Shown: piece by piece, positions 8,637-16,449 of the stretch
How the letters are laid out: every line of letters begins with the position of its first letter
Numbering within the stretch: position 1 is the stretch's first letter
NCBI RefSeq assembly: GCF_007997075.1
Contig: NZ_VORS01000005.1
Span: 62,001-126,000 of the forward strand
Direction: 5' to 3'
DNA: 64,000 bases
Source: Polaribacter sp. IC073
GTDB taxonomy: Bacteria > Bacteroidota > Bacteroidia > Flavobacteriales > Flavobacteriaceae
The notes under the pieces: model-generated
Databases searched by the model: none
What the model saw: only the letters and a program-made list of their open reading frames with translations
What the model was told of the DNA's origin: nothing
Program-made: the position numbers and the translations under genes

Positions 8637-9743
8637 ATGATACTAAAAGAAAGACTAAAAGCATTAGATGTTTTAAGAGGAATCACCATAGCGGCAATGA
8701 TTTTGGTAAATACACCAGGTAGTTGGTCTTATGTATATTGGCCTTTATTGCATGCAAAATGGCATGGTTTTACACCAACAGATGCCGTTTTTCCTTTTTT
8801 CCTATTTATTGTTGGGGTTTCTATCCATTTTGCCTTTAAAAATTTTAAGCCAGAAGAAAATTCAAAAGCATTAAAGAAGATTATTAAAAGAACCTTTATC
8901 ATTTTTGCAATAGGATTGTTTTTAAATCTCTATCCTAAATTTAATTTTGAAACGGTTCGGTATTTCGGGGTTTTACAGCGTATTGCGCTTGCATACGGAA
9001 TTGGCGCTTCCATTTGTTTGCTCTTCAATAAAAGAAGCCTGATCTATGTTACCGCTGGTATTTTAATAATTTATTGGGGATTGTTATATTTCCTTGTTCC
9101 AGAAAATCCGTTTGCACCACAAACCAACTTAGTGGGTAAAATAGACCTGTATTTATTTGGTCCAAATCATATCTGGAAAGGGCTAGGTTTTCCTTTTGAT
9201 CCTGAAGGATTATTATCAACATTACCATCTATTGCTACTGTTCTTATTGGTAGTTTAGCAGGTAGTTTTTTAAGTAAATCGACAGACATCACTCTTAAAA
9301 TAAAAAGACTTTTAATTTACGGATTCAGTCTTGTAGTGTTGGGATATGTCTGGAGTTTTGTGTTTCCTATAAATAAATCGCTTTGGTCAAGTTCTTTTGT
9401 GTGTTTTTCTGCAGGTTTTGCAATGCTACTATTGGCGTTTTTAATATGGCTTATTGATGTGAAAAAATACAGTTCCTGGTCTCAACCATTTATACATTTT
9501 GGTACCAATTCATTATTTATTTTTGTTTTTTCTGGTTTGTATGTAAAAACAATGATTTATTTGGTAAAAATTACAAATGCACAAGGTGAAACTACAAGTG
9601 CTCTAAACTACCTGTATCAAAATATATTTGTTCCAATTGCTGGAAATATGAACGGGTCGCTATTATTTGCAATTGCTCATATTCTCTTTTTTTGGAGTCT
9701 AGTTTACATTTTGTTCAGAAAAAAAATATTTATAAAAATTTAA
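8637..9743 (+). CDS. NagX/HGSNAT-like membrane acyltransferase (DUF5009)
   Basis: The 368-residue protein has about ten transmembrane segments. It opens with LKALDVLRGITIAAMILVN, typical of the acyltransferase-3/HGSNAT group, and carries HAKWHGFTPTDAVFPFFLFIVG, whose histidine region corresponds to the active site of human heparan-alpha-glucosaminide N-acetyltransferase. NagX proteins occur in bacterial GlcNAc catabolic operons, where their exact role (transport or acetyl transfer) is unsettled. Its position between murQ and the NagZ-like gene suggests it handles GlcNAc/MurNAc or re-acetylates glucosamine residues. Confidence 0.82.
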   Translation: MILKERLKALDVLRGITIAAMILVNTPGSWSYVYWPLLHAKWHGFTPTDAVFPFFLFIVGVSIHFAFKNFKPEENSKALKKIIKRTFIIFAIGLFLNLYPKFNFETVRYFGVLQRIALAYGIGASICLLFNKRSLIYVTAGILIIYWGLLYFLVPENPFAPQTNLVGKIDLYLFGPNHIWKGLGFPFDPEGLLSTLPSIATVLIGSLAGSFLSKSTDITLKIKRLLIYGFSLVVLGYVWSFVFPINKSLWSSSFVCFSAGFAMLLLAFLIWLIDVKKYSSWSQPFIHFGTNSLFIFVFSGLYVKTMIYLVKITNAQGETTSALNYLYQNIFVPIAGNMNGSLLFAIAHILFFWSLVYILFRKKIFIKI

Positions 9744-9753
9744 TTCATAAAAA

Positions 9754-11442
9754 ATGAAAAAATCAGTTCCTATCTTTTTAGTCTTATTAGCAATGATTTT
9801 TAGTTGTGACAAAAAACAAACTAAAAGCAATATATTAGAAAATACAAACCAAACAAAATGGGTAGATAGTATTTATAATACAATGACTCTTAAAGAAAAA
9901 GTAGGACAGCTATTTATGATCGCTGCGTATTCAAATAAAGAGGAAAGTCATACAGATACGATTCAAAAATTGATAAAAGAAAACGGAATTGGCGGACTGG
10001 TCTTTTTTCAAGGAGGACCTGTAGGGCAAGCAAAGCAAACAAACTTATACCAATCGACTTCGAAAGTGCCTTTGTTAATTGCAATGGATGCAGAATGGGG
10101 TTTAAATATGCGTTTAGATAGCACCGCAAGGTTTCCTTATAATATGACACTTGGTGCTTTAGATGACAACGATTTGGTGAAAAAAGTTGGTCATAAAATT
10201 GGTGAGCATTGCAATCGTTTGGGAGTTCATATTAATTTTGCACCTGTAGTAGATATCAATACAAACTCTAAAAACCCGATAATTGGTGTGCGTTCTTTTG
10301 CTGAAAATAAAATAAATGTCACCAATAAAGCAATTGCATTTACAGAAGGTTTGCAAAGTCTAAATGTATTGGCATGTGCAAAGCATTTTCCTGGTCATGG
10401 AGATACCGATAAAGATTCTCATAAAACGTTACCAACTGTTTCGTTATCAAAAGAAAGAATTGATTCCGTTGAGTTTTATCCGTATAAAAAATTATTTAAA
10501 AACAACATTGCAGGCGTTATGGTAGCGCATTTGAATGTGCCAAGTTTAGAAAGTACAGACGGACTTCCGTCTTCGTTATCACACCATATTGTTTCAGATA
10601 TTTTAAAAGAGAAATTGCAATTTAAAGGACTCATTTTTACGGATGCTTTGAATATGAAAGGAGCTTCAAACTATAAAGAAACTGGAGATATAGATTTGGC
10701 AGCGTTTATGGCTGGAAACGATGTTTTGGTATTAACAGAGGATGTTTCGAAAGGAATGTCAAAAATTATGGAAGCTTATCAAACAGCAGAAATTACAGAA
10801 AAAAGATTAGCGCATTCGGTTAAAAAGATTCTTACAGCTAAATTTAAGGTACAATTAAATAATTTTAAACCCATTGAAACAGCAAATCTTATTACTGATT
10901 TAAATGATGAAACGAATGATGCTTTAAACGAAGAAATATTTATAAATGCAATTACTGCACTAAAAAATACGGATAAAATTCTTCCGATAATAAAAGAAGA
11001 AAAAATAGCATTTATGCATTTAGGTGATGGAAATTCTGCTGCATTTTTAGAAGAATTAAAGGCACATGTAGCTGTTGATGTATTTTCTGATGTTACAAAT
11101 AAAAAGCTACTTCAGAAACTTAAAAAATATGATAAAGTTATTATTGGCTATCACCGTTTAAATAGTAGGTTAACTTCAAAAATTTCTAAAAAAGATCAGT
11201 CGATGATTGAACGTATTGCGAAAAACAATAAAGTAGTTTTAGACGTATTTGCAAGTCAGTATTGTCTAGAAAACCTTTCGTTTGAAAATATTGAAGGAAC
11301 AGTTATTTCTTATGAAAATACGGATATTGCTCAAAAGATATCTGCACAAATTATTATAGGAAATAAGGAAGCAAAAGGGAGATTACCTGCTTCTATAAAC
11401 AACAACTTTGTAACGGGTAAGGGAATTGAAATATTAAATTAA
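9754..11442 (+). CDS. GH3 beta-N-acetylglucosaminidase, NagZ-like lipoprotein
   Basis: A lipobox puts the lipidated Cys at residue 18 (MIFSC). The GH3 catalytic domain carries the NagZ signature KHFPGHGDTDKDSH near residues 209-222, whose His acts as general acid/base, and FTDALNMKG with the Asp nucleophile near residue 297. NagZ enzymes release terminal GlcNAc from GlcNAc-MurNAc. At 562 residues it is much longer than E. coli NagZ because of a C-terminal domain after about residue 370; no serine beta-lactamase-type domain is fused. Lipidation implies a periplasmic or membrane-bound site rather than the cytoplasm. Confidence 0.9.
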   Translation: MKKSVPIFLVLLAMIFSCDKKQTKSNILENTNQTKWVDSIYNTMTLKEKVGQLFMIAAYSNKEESHTDTIQKLIKENGIGGLVFFQGGPVGQAKQTNLYQSTSKVPLLIAMDAEWGLNMRLDSTARFPYNMTLGALDDNDLVKKVGHKIGEHCNRLGVHINFAPVVDINTNSKNPIIGVRSFAENKINVTNKAIAFTEGLQSLNVLACAKHFPGHGDTDKDSHKTLPTVSLSKERIDSVEFYPYKKLFKNNIAGVMVAHLNVPSLESTDGLPSSLSHHIVSDILKEKLQFKGLIFTDALNMKGASNYKETGDIDLAAFMAGNDVLVLTEDVSKGMSKIMEAYQTAEITEKRLAHSVKKILTAKFKVQLNNFKPIETANLITDLNDETNDALNEEIFINAITALKNTDKILPIIKEEKIAFMHLGDGNSAAFLEELKAHVAVDVFSDVTNKKLLQKLKKYDKVIIGYHRLNSRLTSKISKKDQSMIERIAKNNKVVLDVFASQYCLENLSFENIEGTVISYENTDIAQKISAQIIIGNKEAKGRLPASINNNFVTGKGIEILN

Positions 11443-11483
11443 AAAAGCATACGACTATTGTAAAAAACTAAAACCCAACCATT

Positions 11484-12950
11484 ATGAAACAAAAACTACA
11501 TTCCGCAATATTATATTTAGTTGTACTATTTTCATGTAACATTGTTTTATCACAAGAGATCGTAAAGAAAGGAATTCACGAATTGCAAGCAGAAGAGTTT
11601 GGTAAGTCTGTAAAACGATCTATAATTTCAGGTAAGATTAACGCTGAAATTATTCCGTTGCAAAATAAAAGTTCAAAAACTTTATCAAAAATGGTTTTTG
11701 GTTTTTTACCCTATTGGGAGCAAAGTGATGGTGCGCATAACAATATTCAATATGATTTATTAACGCATTTGGCATGTTTCGATTTTAGAGTACAATTAGA
11801 TGCAGCTATTTCTACGCCTCCGGGTTGGCCTTGGATAACTGAAATTAATGCGGCGCATGCTGCAGGAACAAAAGTTATTATGACGGTTGTTAATTTTGGA
11901 GGATCAGATGGAGCAGACGCAGTTGCTTGGGAATTGTTTACTAATTCAGCAAAGCAAAATACATTTTTTGCCAATGTTAAAAATTTAATACAAACTTATA
12001 GTTTAGATGGTGTAAATATCGATTTTGAAGGAATAACAAGCGCACATAGGGGAGCTGAATTAAATACCTTTATGGCGAGTTTAACAACGTATATTCATCA
12101 AGAATTACCAGGAAAAGAAGTGTCTTTTGATGGACCTGCAGTAAATTGGGGCGGTTGGATTATGGATGACTTGGTAGATAGTGTAGATTATTTAATTATA
12201 ATGGCGTATGATTATACATCTGGTTCTTCAGATAAATCGGGTCCGGTTGCACCATTAAAGCACCATACTTCTTGGAAAAGGTCTGTTAAAAGAACTGTAG
12301 AAACAGGAACTTATAAAGTTCCAACAGTGAATCATCCAGAAAAGTTAGTTTTGGCAATTCCGTATTACGGGCAACATTGGAAAACAGCAACCAATGCATC
12401 TGAGTCTACAACAAGTTCTCATGTGAAATCTACAAGATATAGAAATACCTCTACGGAAGCTGCAACTCATGGTGGTTGGATTTGGAATGCCGATTTTGAA
12501 GTTCCATGGTATACTTGGAATGATGGTTCAGATTGGAATCAAATTTGGGCTGATAACGAAGCAAGTCTTTCAAAAAAATACGATTTGGCAATTTCTAATA
12601 ATTTAGGAGGTGTTGGTATTTGGGCGTTAAACTATGACGGAACAAGACCAGAACTTTGGAGTTTAATTAGTGCTAAATTTGGAGCAACTGCCAATGTAGG
12701 GGCAAGTTTAAAAGAAAAAATATCGTTTTACCCTAATCCAGCTAATAATACAATCAATATTTCTAATCTAGAAAATATAGCGTTGGCAGAGGTTGATGTT
12801 TATAATATTTTAGGGAAATTAATAAAGGGTGTAGCTGTTAAAAAGCAATCGGTTGATATTTCTAATTTATCTAATGGTGTATACTTCTTTAAAGTATTAG
12901 ATGCATCTGGAAATCAAGAAACTTTTAAAATTATAAAAACATCACTTTAA
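11484..12950 (+). CDS. GH18-family hydrolase with T9SS sorting domain
   Basis: The 488-residue protein has an N-terminal signal peptide (to about residue 24) and a GH18 TIM barrel. The catalytic motif DGVNIDFEG lies at about residues 175-183, with Glu as acid; the usual middle Asp of DGxDxDxE is Asn here. LIIMAYDYTSG is the conserved later strand. A type A T9SS sorting domain covers about residues 410-488 (YPNPANN...FKIIKTSL), so the enzyme is surface-attached or released. It may be an endo-beta-N-acetylglucosaminidase on peptidoglycan, or a chitinase; the neighbours favour the former. Confidence 0.86.
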   Translation: MKQKLHSAILYLVVLFSCNIVLSQEIVKKGIHELQAEEFGKSVKRSIISGKINAEIIPLQNKSSKTLSKMVFGFLPYWEQSDGAHNNIQYDLLTHLACFDFRVQLDAAISTPPGWPWITEINAAHAAGTKVIMTVVNFGGSDGADAVAWELFTNSAKQNTFFANVKNLIQTYSLDGVNIDFEGITSAHRGAELNTFMASLTTYIHQELPGKEVSFDGPAVNWGGWIMDDLVDSVDYLIIMAYDYTSGSSDKSGPVAPLKHHTSWKRSVKRTVETGTYKVPTVNHPEKLVLAIPYYGQHWKTATNASESTTSSHVKSTRYRNTSTEAATHGGWIWNADFEVPWYTWNDGSDWNQIWADNEASLSKKYDLAISNNLGGVGIWALNYDGTRPELWSLISAKFGATANVGASLKEKISFYPNPANNTINISNLENIALAEVDVYNILGKLIKGVAVKKQSVDISNLSNGVYFFKVLDASGNQETFKIIKTSL

Positions 12951-12959
12951 CAATCGGTT

Positions 12960-14165
12960 ATGAAAAATTACATCCTATTATTATGCGCTCTTATTATAAT
13001 CTCTTGTACTTCTAAAAAAGACAAAGCAACAGTACAATCAGATGAATTAGAAAACAAAACCGCTGCTAAAATTATAGTAGCAGCAAACTTAACGGAGCAG
13101 TATTTACCAATACTCAAAGGAAAAAATGTTGGTGTTGTCGCAAATCAAACAAGTGTTCTTTTTAAAAGAGAAACAAATGTACACCTTGTCGACTCTTTAG
13201 TTGCTTTAGGTGTAAATGTTACAAAAGTTTTTGCTCCAGAACATGGTTTTAGAGGAAAAGCAGACGCTGGAGAACATGTAGCAGATGGTGTTGATGCAAG
13301 TACAGGTTTGCCTATTGTTTCTTTATATGGAGCAAATAGAAAACCATCGCAAGAGCATTTAAAAGGTTTAGATGTTATGCTGTTCGATATTCAGGATGTA
13401 GGTGTCCGTTTTTACACCTATATTTCTACACTTCATAATGTAATGGAGGTTTGTGCAGAGTTAAACATTCCGCTTATTGTTTTAGACAGACCGAATCCTA
13501 ATGGGCACTATGTTGATGGTCCGATGTTAGAACAAGAAGCAAAAAGTTTTGTAGGAATGCATCCTGTTCCTACGGTTTACGGAATGACAATTGGAGAATA
13601 TGGTAAAATGATTAATGGCGAAAAATGGTTGGAAAACGGAATTCAGTGCGACCTTACGGTAATATCATTAAAGAATTACACACATCATTCTGAATATAAT
13701 TTACCAATACTTCCTTCACCAAATTTACCAAACGCGAAGGCTATTAATTTATATCCTAGTTTGTGTTTTTTTGAAGGAACAAATGTAAGTGCTGGTAGAG
13801 GTACAGAAATGCAATTTCAAATTTTTGGTTCGCCTTTTTTACCTGAAAAGTCTTTTGATTTTAGTTTCACACCACAACCTAATTTTGGTGCAAAACACCC
13901 GAAGCATGACGGAGAAATGTGCTACGGAAGAGATTTAAGAAATAGAGAGAAGCTGAGTAGTTTAAATTTAAACTGGTTGATTGAATCGTATAAGAATACA
14001 GAAAATAAAGCCCAGTTTTTTAATAAATTCTTTCTAAAGTTAGCAGGAACTTCAAAATTACAAAAGCAAATTGAGCAAGGAGTTTCGTTTGAAGATATAA
14101 AAGCAAGTTGGCAAAATGATTTAAATACATTTCAAAAGGTTAGAAAAAAATACCTCTTGTATTAA
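12960..14165 (+). CDS. namZ: Exo-beta-N-acetylmuramidase, NamZ-like (GH171, DUF1343) lipoprotein
   Basis: A lipobox (IIISC, Cys16) predicts membrane anchoring. The DUF1343 core shows APEHGFRGKADAGEHV (about 92-107), LDVMLFDIQDVGVRFYTYIS (about 137-156) and LDRPNPNGHYVDGPML, all typical of the YbbC/NamZ family that removes terminal MurNAc from peptidoglycan oligomers. At 401 residues it has normal length. With the NagZ-like enzyme it could strip MurNAc and GlcNAc alternately from glycan chains. It begins 9 nt after the GH18 gene and is the last gene of the operon. Confidence 0.9.
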   Translation: MKNYILLLCALIIISCTSKKDKATVQSDELENKTAAKIIVAANLTEQYLPILKGKNVGVVANQTSVLFKRETNVHLVDSLVALGVNVTKVFAPEHGFRGKADAGEHVADGVDASTGLPIVSLYGANRKPSQEHLKGLDVMLFDIQDVGVRFYTYISTLHNVMEVCAELNIPLIVLDRPNPNGHYVDGPMLEQEAKSFVGMHPVPTVYGMTIGEYGKMINGEKWLENGIQCDLTVISLKNYTHHSEYNLPILPSPNLPNAKAINLYPSLCFFEGTNVSAGRGTEMQFQIFGSPFLPEKSFDFSFTPQPNFGAKHPKHDGEMCYGRDLRNREKLSSLNLNWLIESYKNTENKAQFFNKFFLKLAGTSKLQKQIEQGVSFEDIKASWQNDLNTFQKVRKKYLLY

Positions 14166-14199
14166 TTGCTGTTATTCATTAAATAAATAAGGAAACAGT

Positions 14200-14236
14200 C
14201 TTCAGTTAGTCTTTTTTAATAAGTTGCTAACTGAAG
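14200..14236. terminator. Inverted repeat between convergent namZ-like and M3 peptidase genes
   Basis: CTTCAGTTAG (14200-14209) and CTAACTGAAG (14227-14236) form a perfect 10-bp stem with a 17-nt loop that contains a T run. It lies between two convergent genes and probably ends transcription, but the T run is in the loop and not after the stem. Confidence 0.4.
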
Positions 14237-14251
14237 ATTGCTTACGATGTA

Positions 14252-16270
14252 TTAGATTAAACCCGCTCTTTTTAATAAAGCATCTGGTTTTGGTTCTTTT
14301 CCTCTAAAACGTTTGTATAGTTCCATTGGTTTTTCTGTTCCTCCTTTAGAAAGTACATTGTCTTTAAATTTTGTAGCGACTTCTTTGTTAAAAATGCCTT
14401 CTTCTAAGAAATACTCAAAAGCATCTGCATCTAAAACTTCAGCCCATTTGTATGAATAATAACCGGCAGAATATCCTCCTTGAAAAATATGTGAAAAAGA
14501 AGTACTCATTACATTTTCTGCAACATCAGGGTATAATTTTGTTTCAGCAAAAGCATCATTTTCAAATTCCTTTACAGAGGTAATGGTCTGTGGAGATTCG
14601 CCACCGTGCCATTGCATGTCTAACAAACCAAAACTAAGTTGCCTTAATGTTTGCATTCCTTCGTGAAAACTTGCCGATTCTTTAATTTTTTCCACATATT
14701 TCATCGGAATAATTTCTCCTGTTTCATAATGTTTTGCAAACAACTCTAAAGCTTCTTTTTCAAAACACCAGTTTTCTAAAACCTGACTCGGTAATTCTAC
14801 AAAATCCCAAGAAACCGAAGTTCCGGATAAACTATTGTAGGTTGTGTTTCCTAACATGCCGTGAAGGGCATGACCAAATTCATGAAACAACGTGGTAACC
14901 TCATTAAAAGTTAATAAAGAAGGCTTTGTTGCGGTTGGTTTTGTAAAATTACAAACAATAGAAACGTGTGGTCTTTCGTTAATACCGTTTTTAATTTGTT
15001 GTGATTTATAAGACGTCATCCACGCACCATTTCTTTTTCCTTTTCTTGGATGAAAATCAGCATAAAAAACAGCAATAAAATTTCCATTTATATCAGTAAC
15101 GTTATACGTTTTAACGTCTTCGTGGTATTTGTCGATGTTAGAGACTTCTTCAAATTTTAAATCGAATAATCGATTTGCAATTTCAAAAACACCATCAATT
15201 ACATTCTCTAATTTAAAATAAGGCTTTAATAATTCTTGGTCTAAATCAAATAATTCTTTCTTTAATTTTTCTGAATAATAAGCGCCATCCCATTTTTGAA
15301 GTTGGTCAATACCGTCTAATTTTTTCGCGTAATTTTCTAAGTTTTCAAACTCTTTTAAAGCCGCAGGTTTTGCTTTTTTTAATAAATTATTAGAAAAGTC
15401 AATTACTTTTTCTGGCGTTTCTGCCATTCTTTCTTCTAAAACAAAATGAGCATGTGTTTTGTAACTTAATAAATTAGCTCTTTCATGACGCAGATTCACA
15501 ATCTCTAAAACAATTTTTTCATTATTGAATTCATTGTCTTGAAATCCTTTTTTACCAGCAGCAATTGCCATTTTTTTACGCAACGCTCTATTGTCTGCAT
15601 AGGTTAAGAATGGAATGTAACTTGGGTAATCTAAAGTAAAAATCCAACCTTCTTTTTCCTTAGACTTTGCAACTTCTCTCGCTGCTTCTTTTTCGCTTTC
15701 TGGCAAACCTGCTAAATCTCTTTCATCTGTTAAGTGCATTTCAAAAGCATTGGTTTCTGCCAATACATTCTCGCCAAATTTTAAAGACAATTTAGATAGT
15801 TTTGCATCAATTTCACGAAGCTTAGTTTTATCTGCTTCATTTAAGTTCGCACCATTTCTTGCAAAACTTTTGTATTGCTTGTCTAAAAGCATTACTTGTT
15901 CTGGCGTTAAATCTAAGGTTTCTTTTGTTTCAAAAACCGACTTTACTCTCTTAAACAAAGCTTCATTTAACGTAATGTCATTTCCAAATTCACTTAACCA
16001 AGGCGAAACTTCTTGCGCTATTTTCTGGATTTCGTCATTGGTTTCAGCAGAATTTAAGTTGAAGAAAATACTGGTAATTCTATTTAGTTTTTCACCAGAA
16101 AAATCTAAAGCAACGGTTGTATTTTTAAAAGTAGGTGTTTCAGAGTTCTGTATAATTGCATCAATTTCTGCTTTTGCAATTTCAATTCCTTTTTTAATTG
16201 CTGGTTTGTAATTGTTGTTAGAAATTTTAGAAAAAGGAGCGGTGTTAAAGTCTTGTAAAAGTGGATTCAT
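14252..16270 (-). CDS. M3-family zinc metallopeptidase (oligopeptidase A / Dcp type)
   Basis: The protein degrades oligopeptides, probably in the cytoplasm, since no signal peptide is seen. The zinc site HEFGHALHG lies at about residues 463-471. The C-terminal part carries SHIFQGGYSAGYYSYKWAEVLDADAF, characteristic of the family. I place the start at the ATG at 16270 (MNPLLQDFNTAPF, 672 residues), because the upstream in-frame extension (to 16318) does not resemble the family and falls in the promoter space. Length matches E. coli oligopeptidase A. It converges with the namZ-like gene and is probably unrelated to it. Confidence 0.92.
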   Translation of the reverse strand: MNPLLQDFNTAPFSKISNNNYKPAIKKGIEIAKAEIDAIIQNSETPTFKNTTVALDFSGEKLNRITSIFFNLNSAETNDEIQKIAQEVSPWLSEFGNDITLNEALFKRVKSVFETKETLDLTPEQVMLLDKQYKSFARNGANLNEADKTKLREIDAKLSKLSLKFGENVLAETNAFEMHLTDERDLAGLPESEKEAAREVAKSKEKEGWIFTLDYPSYIPFLTYADNRALRKKMAIAAGKKGFQDNEFNNEKIVLEIVNLRHERANLLSYKTHAHFVLEERMAETPEKVIDFSNNLLKKAKPAALKEFENLENYAKKLDGIDQLQKWDGAYYSEKLKKELFDLDQELLKPYFKLENVIDGVFEIANRLFDLKFEEVSNIDKYHEDVKTYNVTDINGNFIAVFYADFHPRKGKRNGAWMTSYKSQQIKNGINERPHVSIVCNFTKPTATKPSLLTFNEVTTLFHEFGHALHGMLGNTTYNSLSGTSVSWDFVELPSQVLENWCFEKEALELFAKHYETGEIIPMKYVEKIKESASFHEGMQTLRQLSFGLLDMQWHGGESPQTITSVKEFENDAFAETKLYPDVAENVMSTSFSHIFQGGYSAGYYSYKWAEVLDADAFEYFLEEGIFNKEVATKFKDNVLSKGGTEKPMELYKRFRGKEPKPDALLKRAGLI

Positions 16271-16398
16271 TGTATTTTTTTTAAAGTTCAAATATAAAGA
16301 TTCTATTAATCTTATCATTTATTTAATTGAAAGTTTCCTTTAAACGATAGAATATGTTTTTTTAGCGAAAATTATTTAATATTTATAAAATTTGGTAT

Positions 16399-16406
16399 TA
16401 ATTTTG
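16399..16406 (+). promoter_or_regulatory. Candidate -7 element TAATTTTG upstream of the LamG gene
   Basis: TAATTTTG fits the TAnnTTTG consensus and lies 43 nt before the ATG at 16450. No clear -33 TTTG was seen at the usual spacing. Confidence 0.35.
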
Positions 16407-16449
16407 TTTTGTATATTATGACTCGCATCTACCGTAAAATATTAAAATT

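Noticed and set aside
15750-16211. Open frame of 153 codons antisense to the M3 peptidase gene
   Set aside because: It is a shadow of a conserved gene; the hydrophobic translation results from reading its codons backwards.
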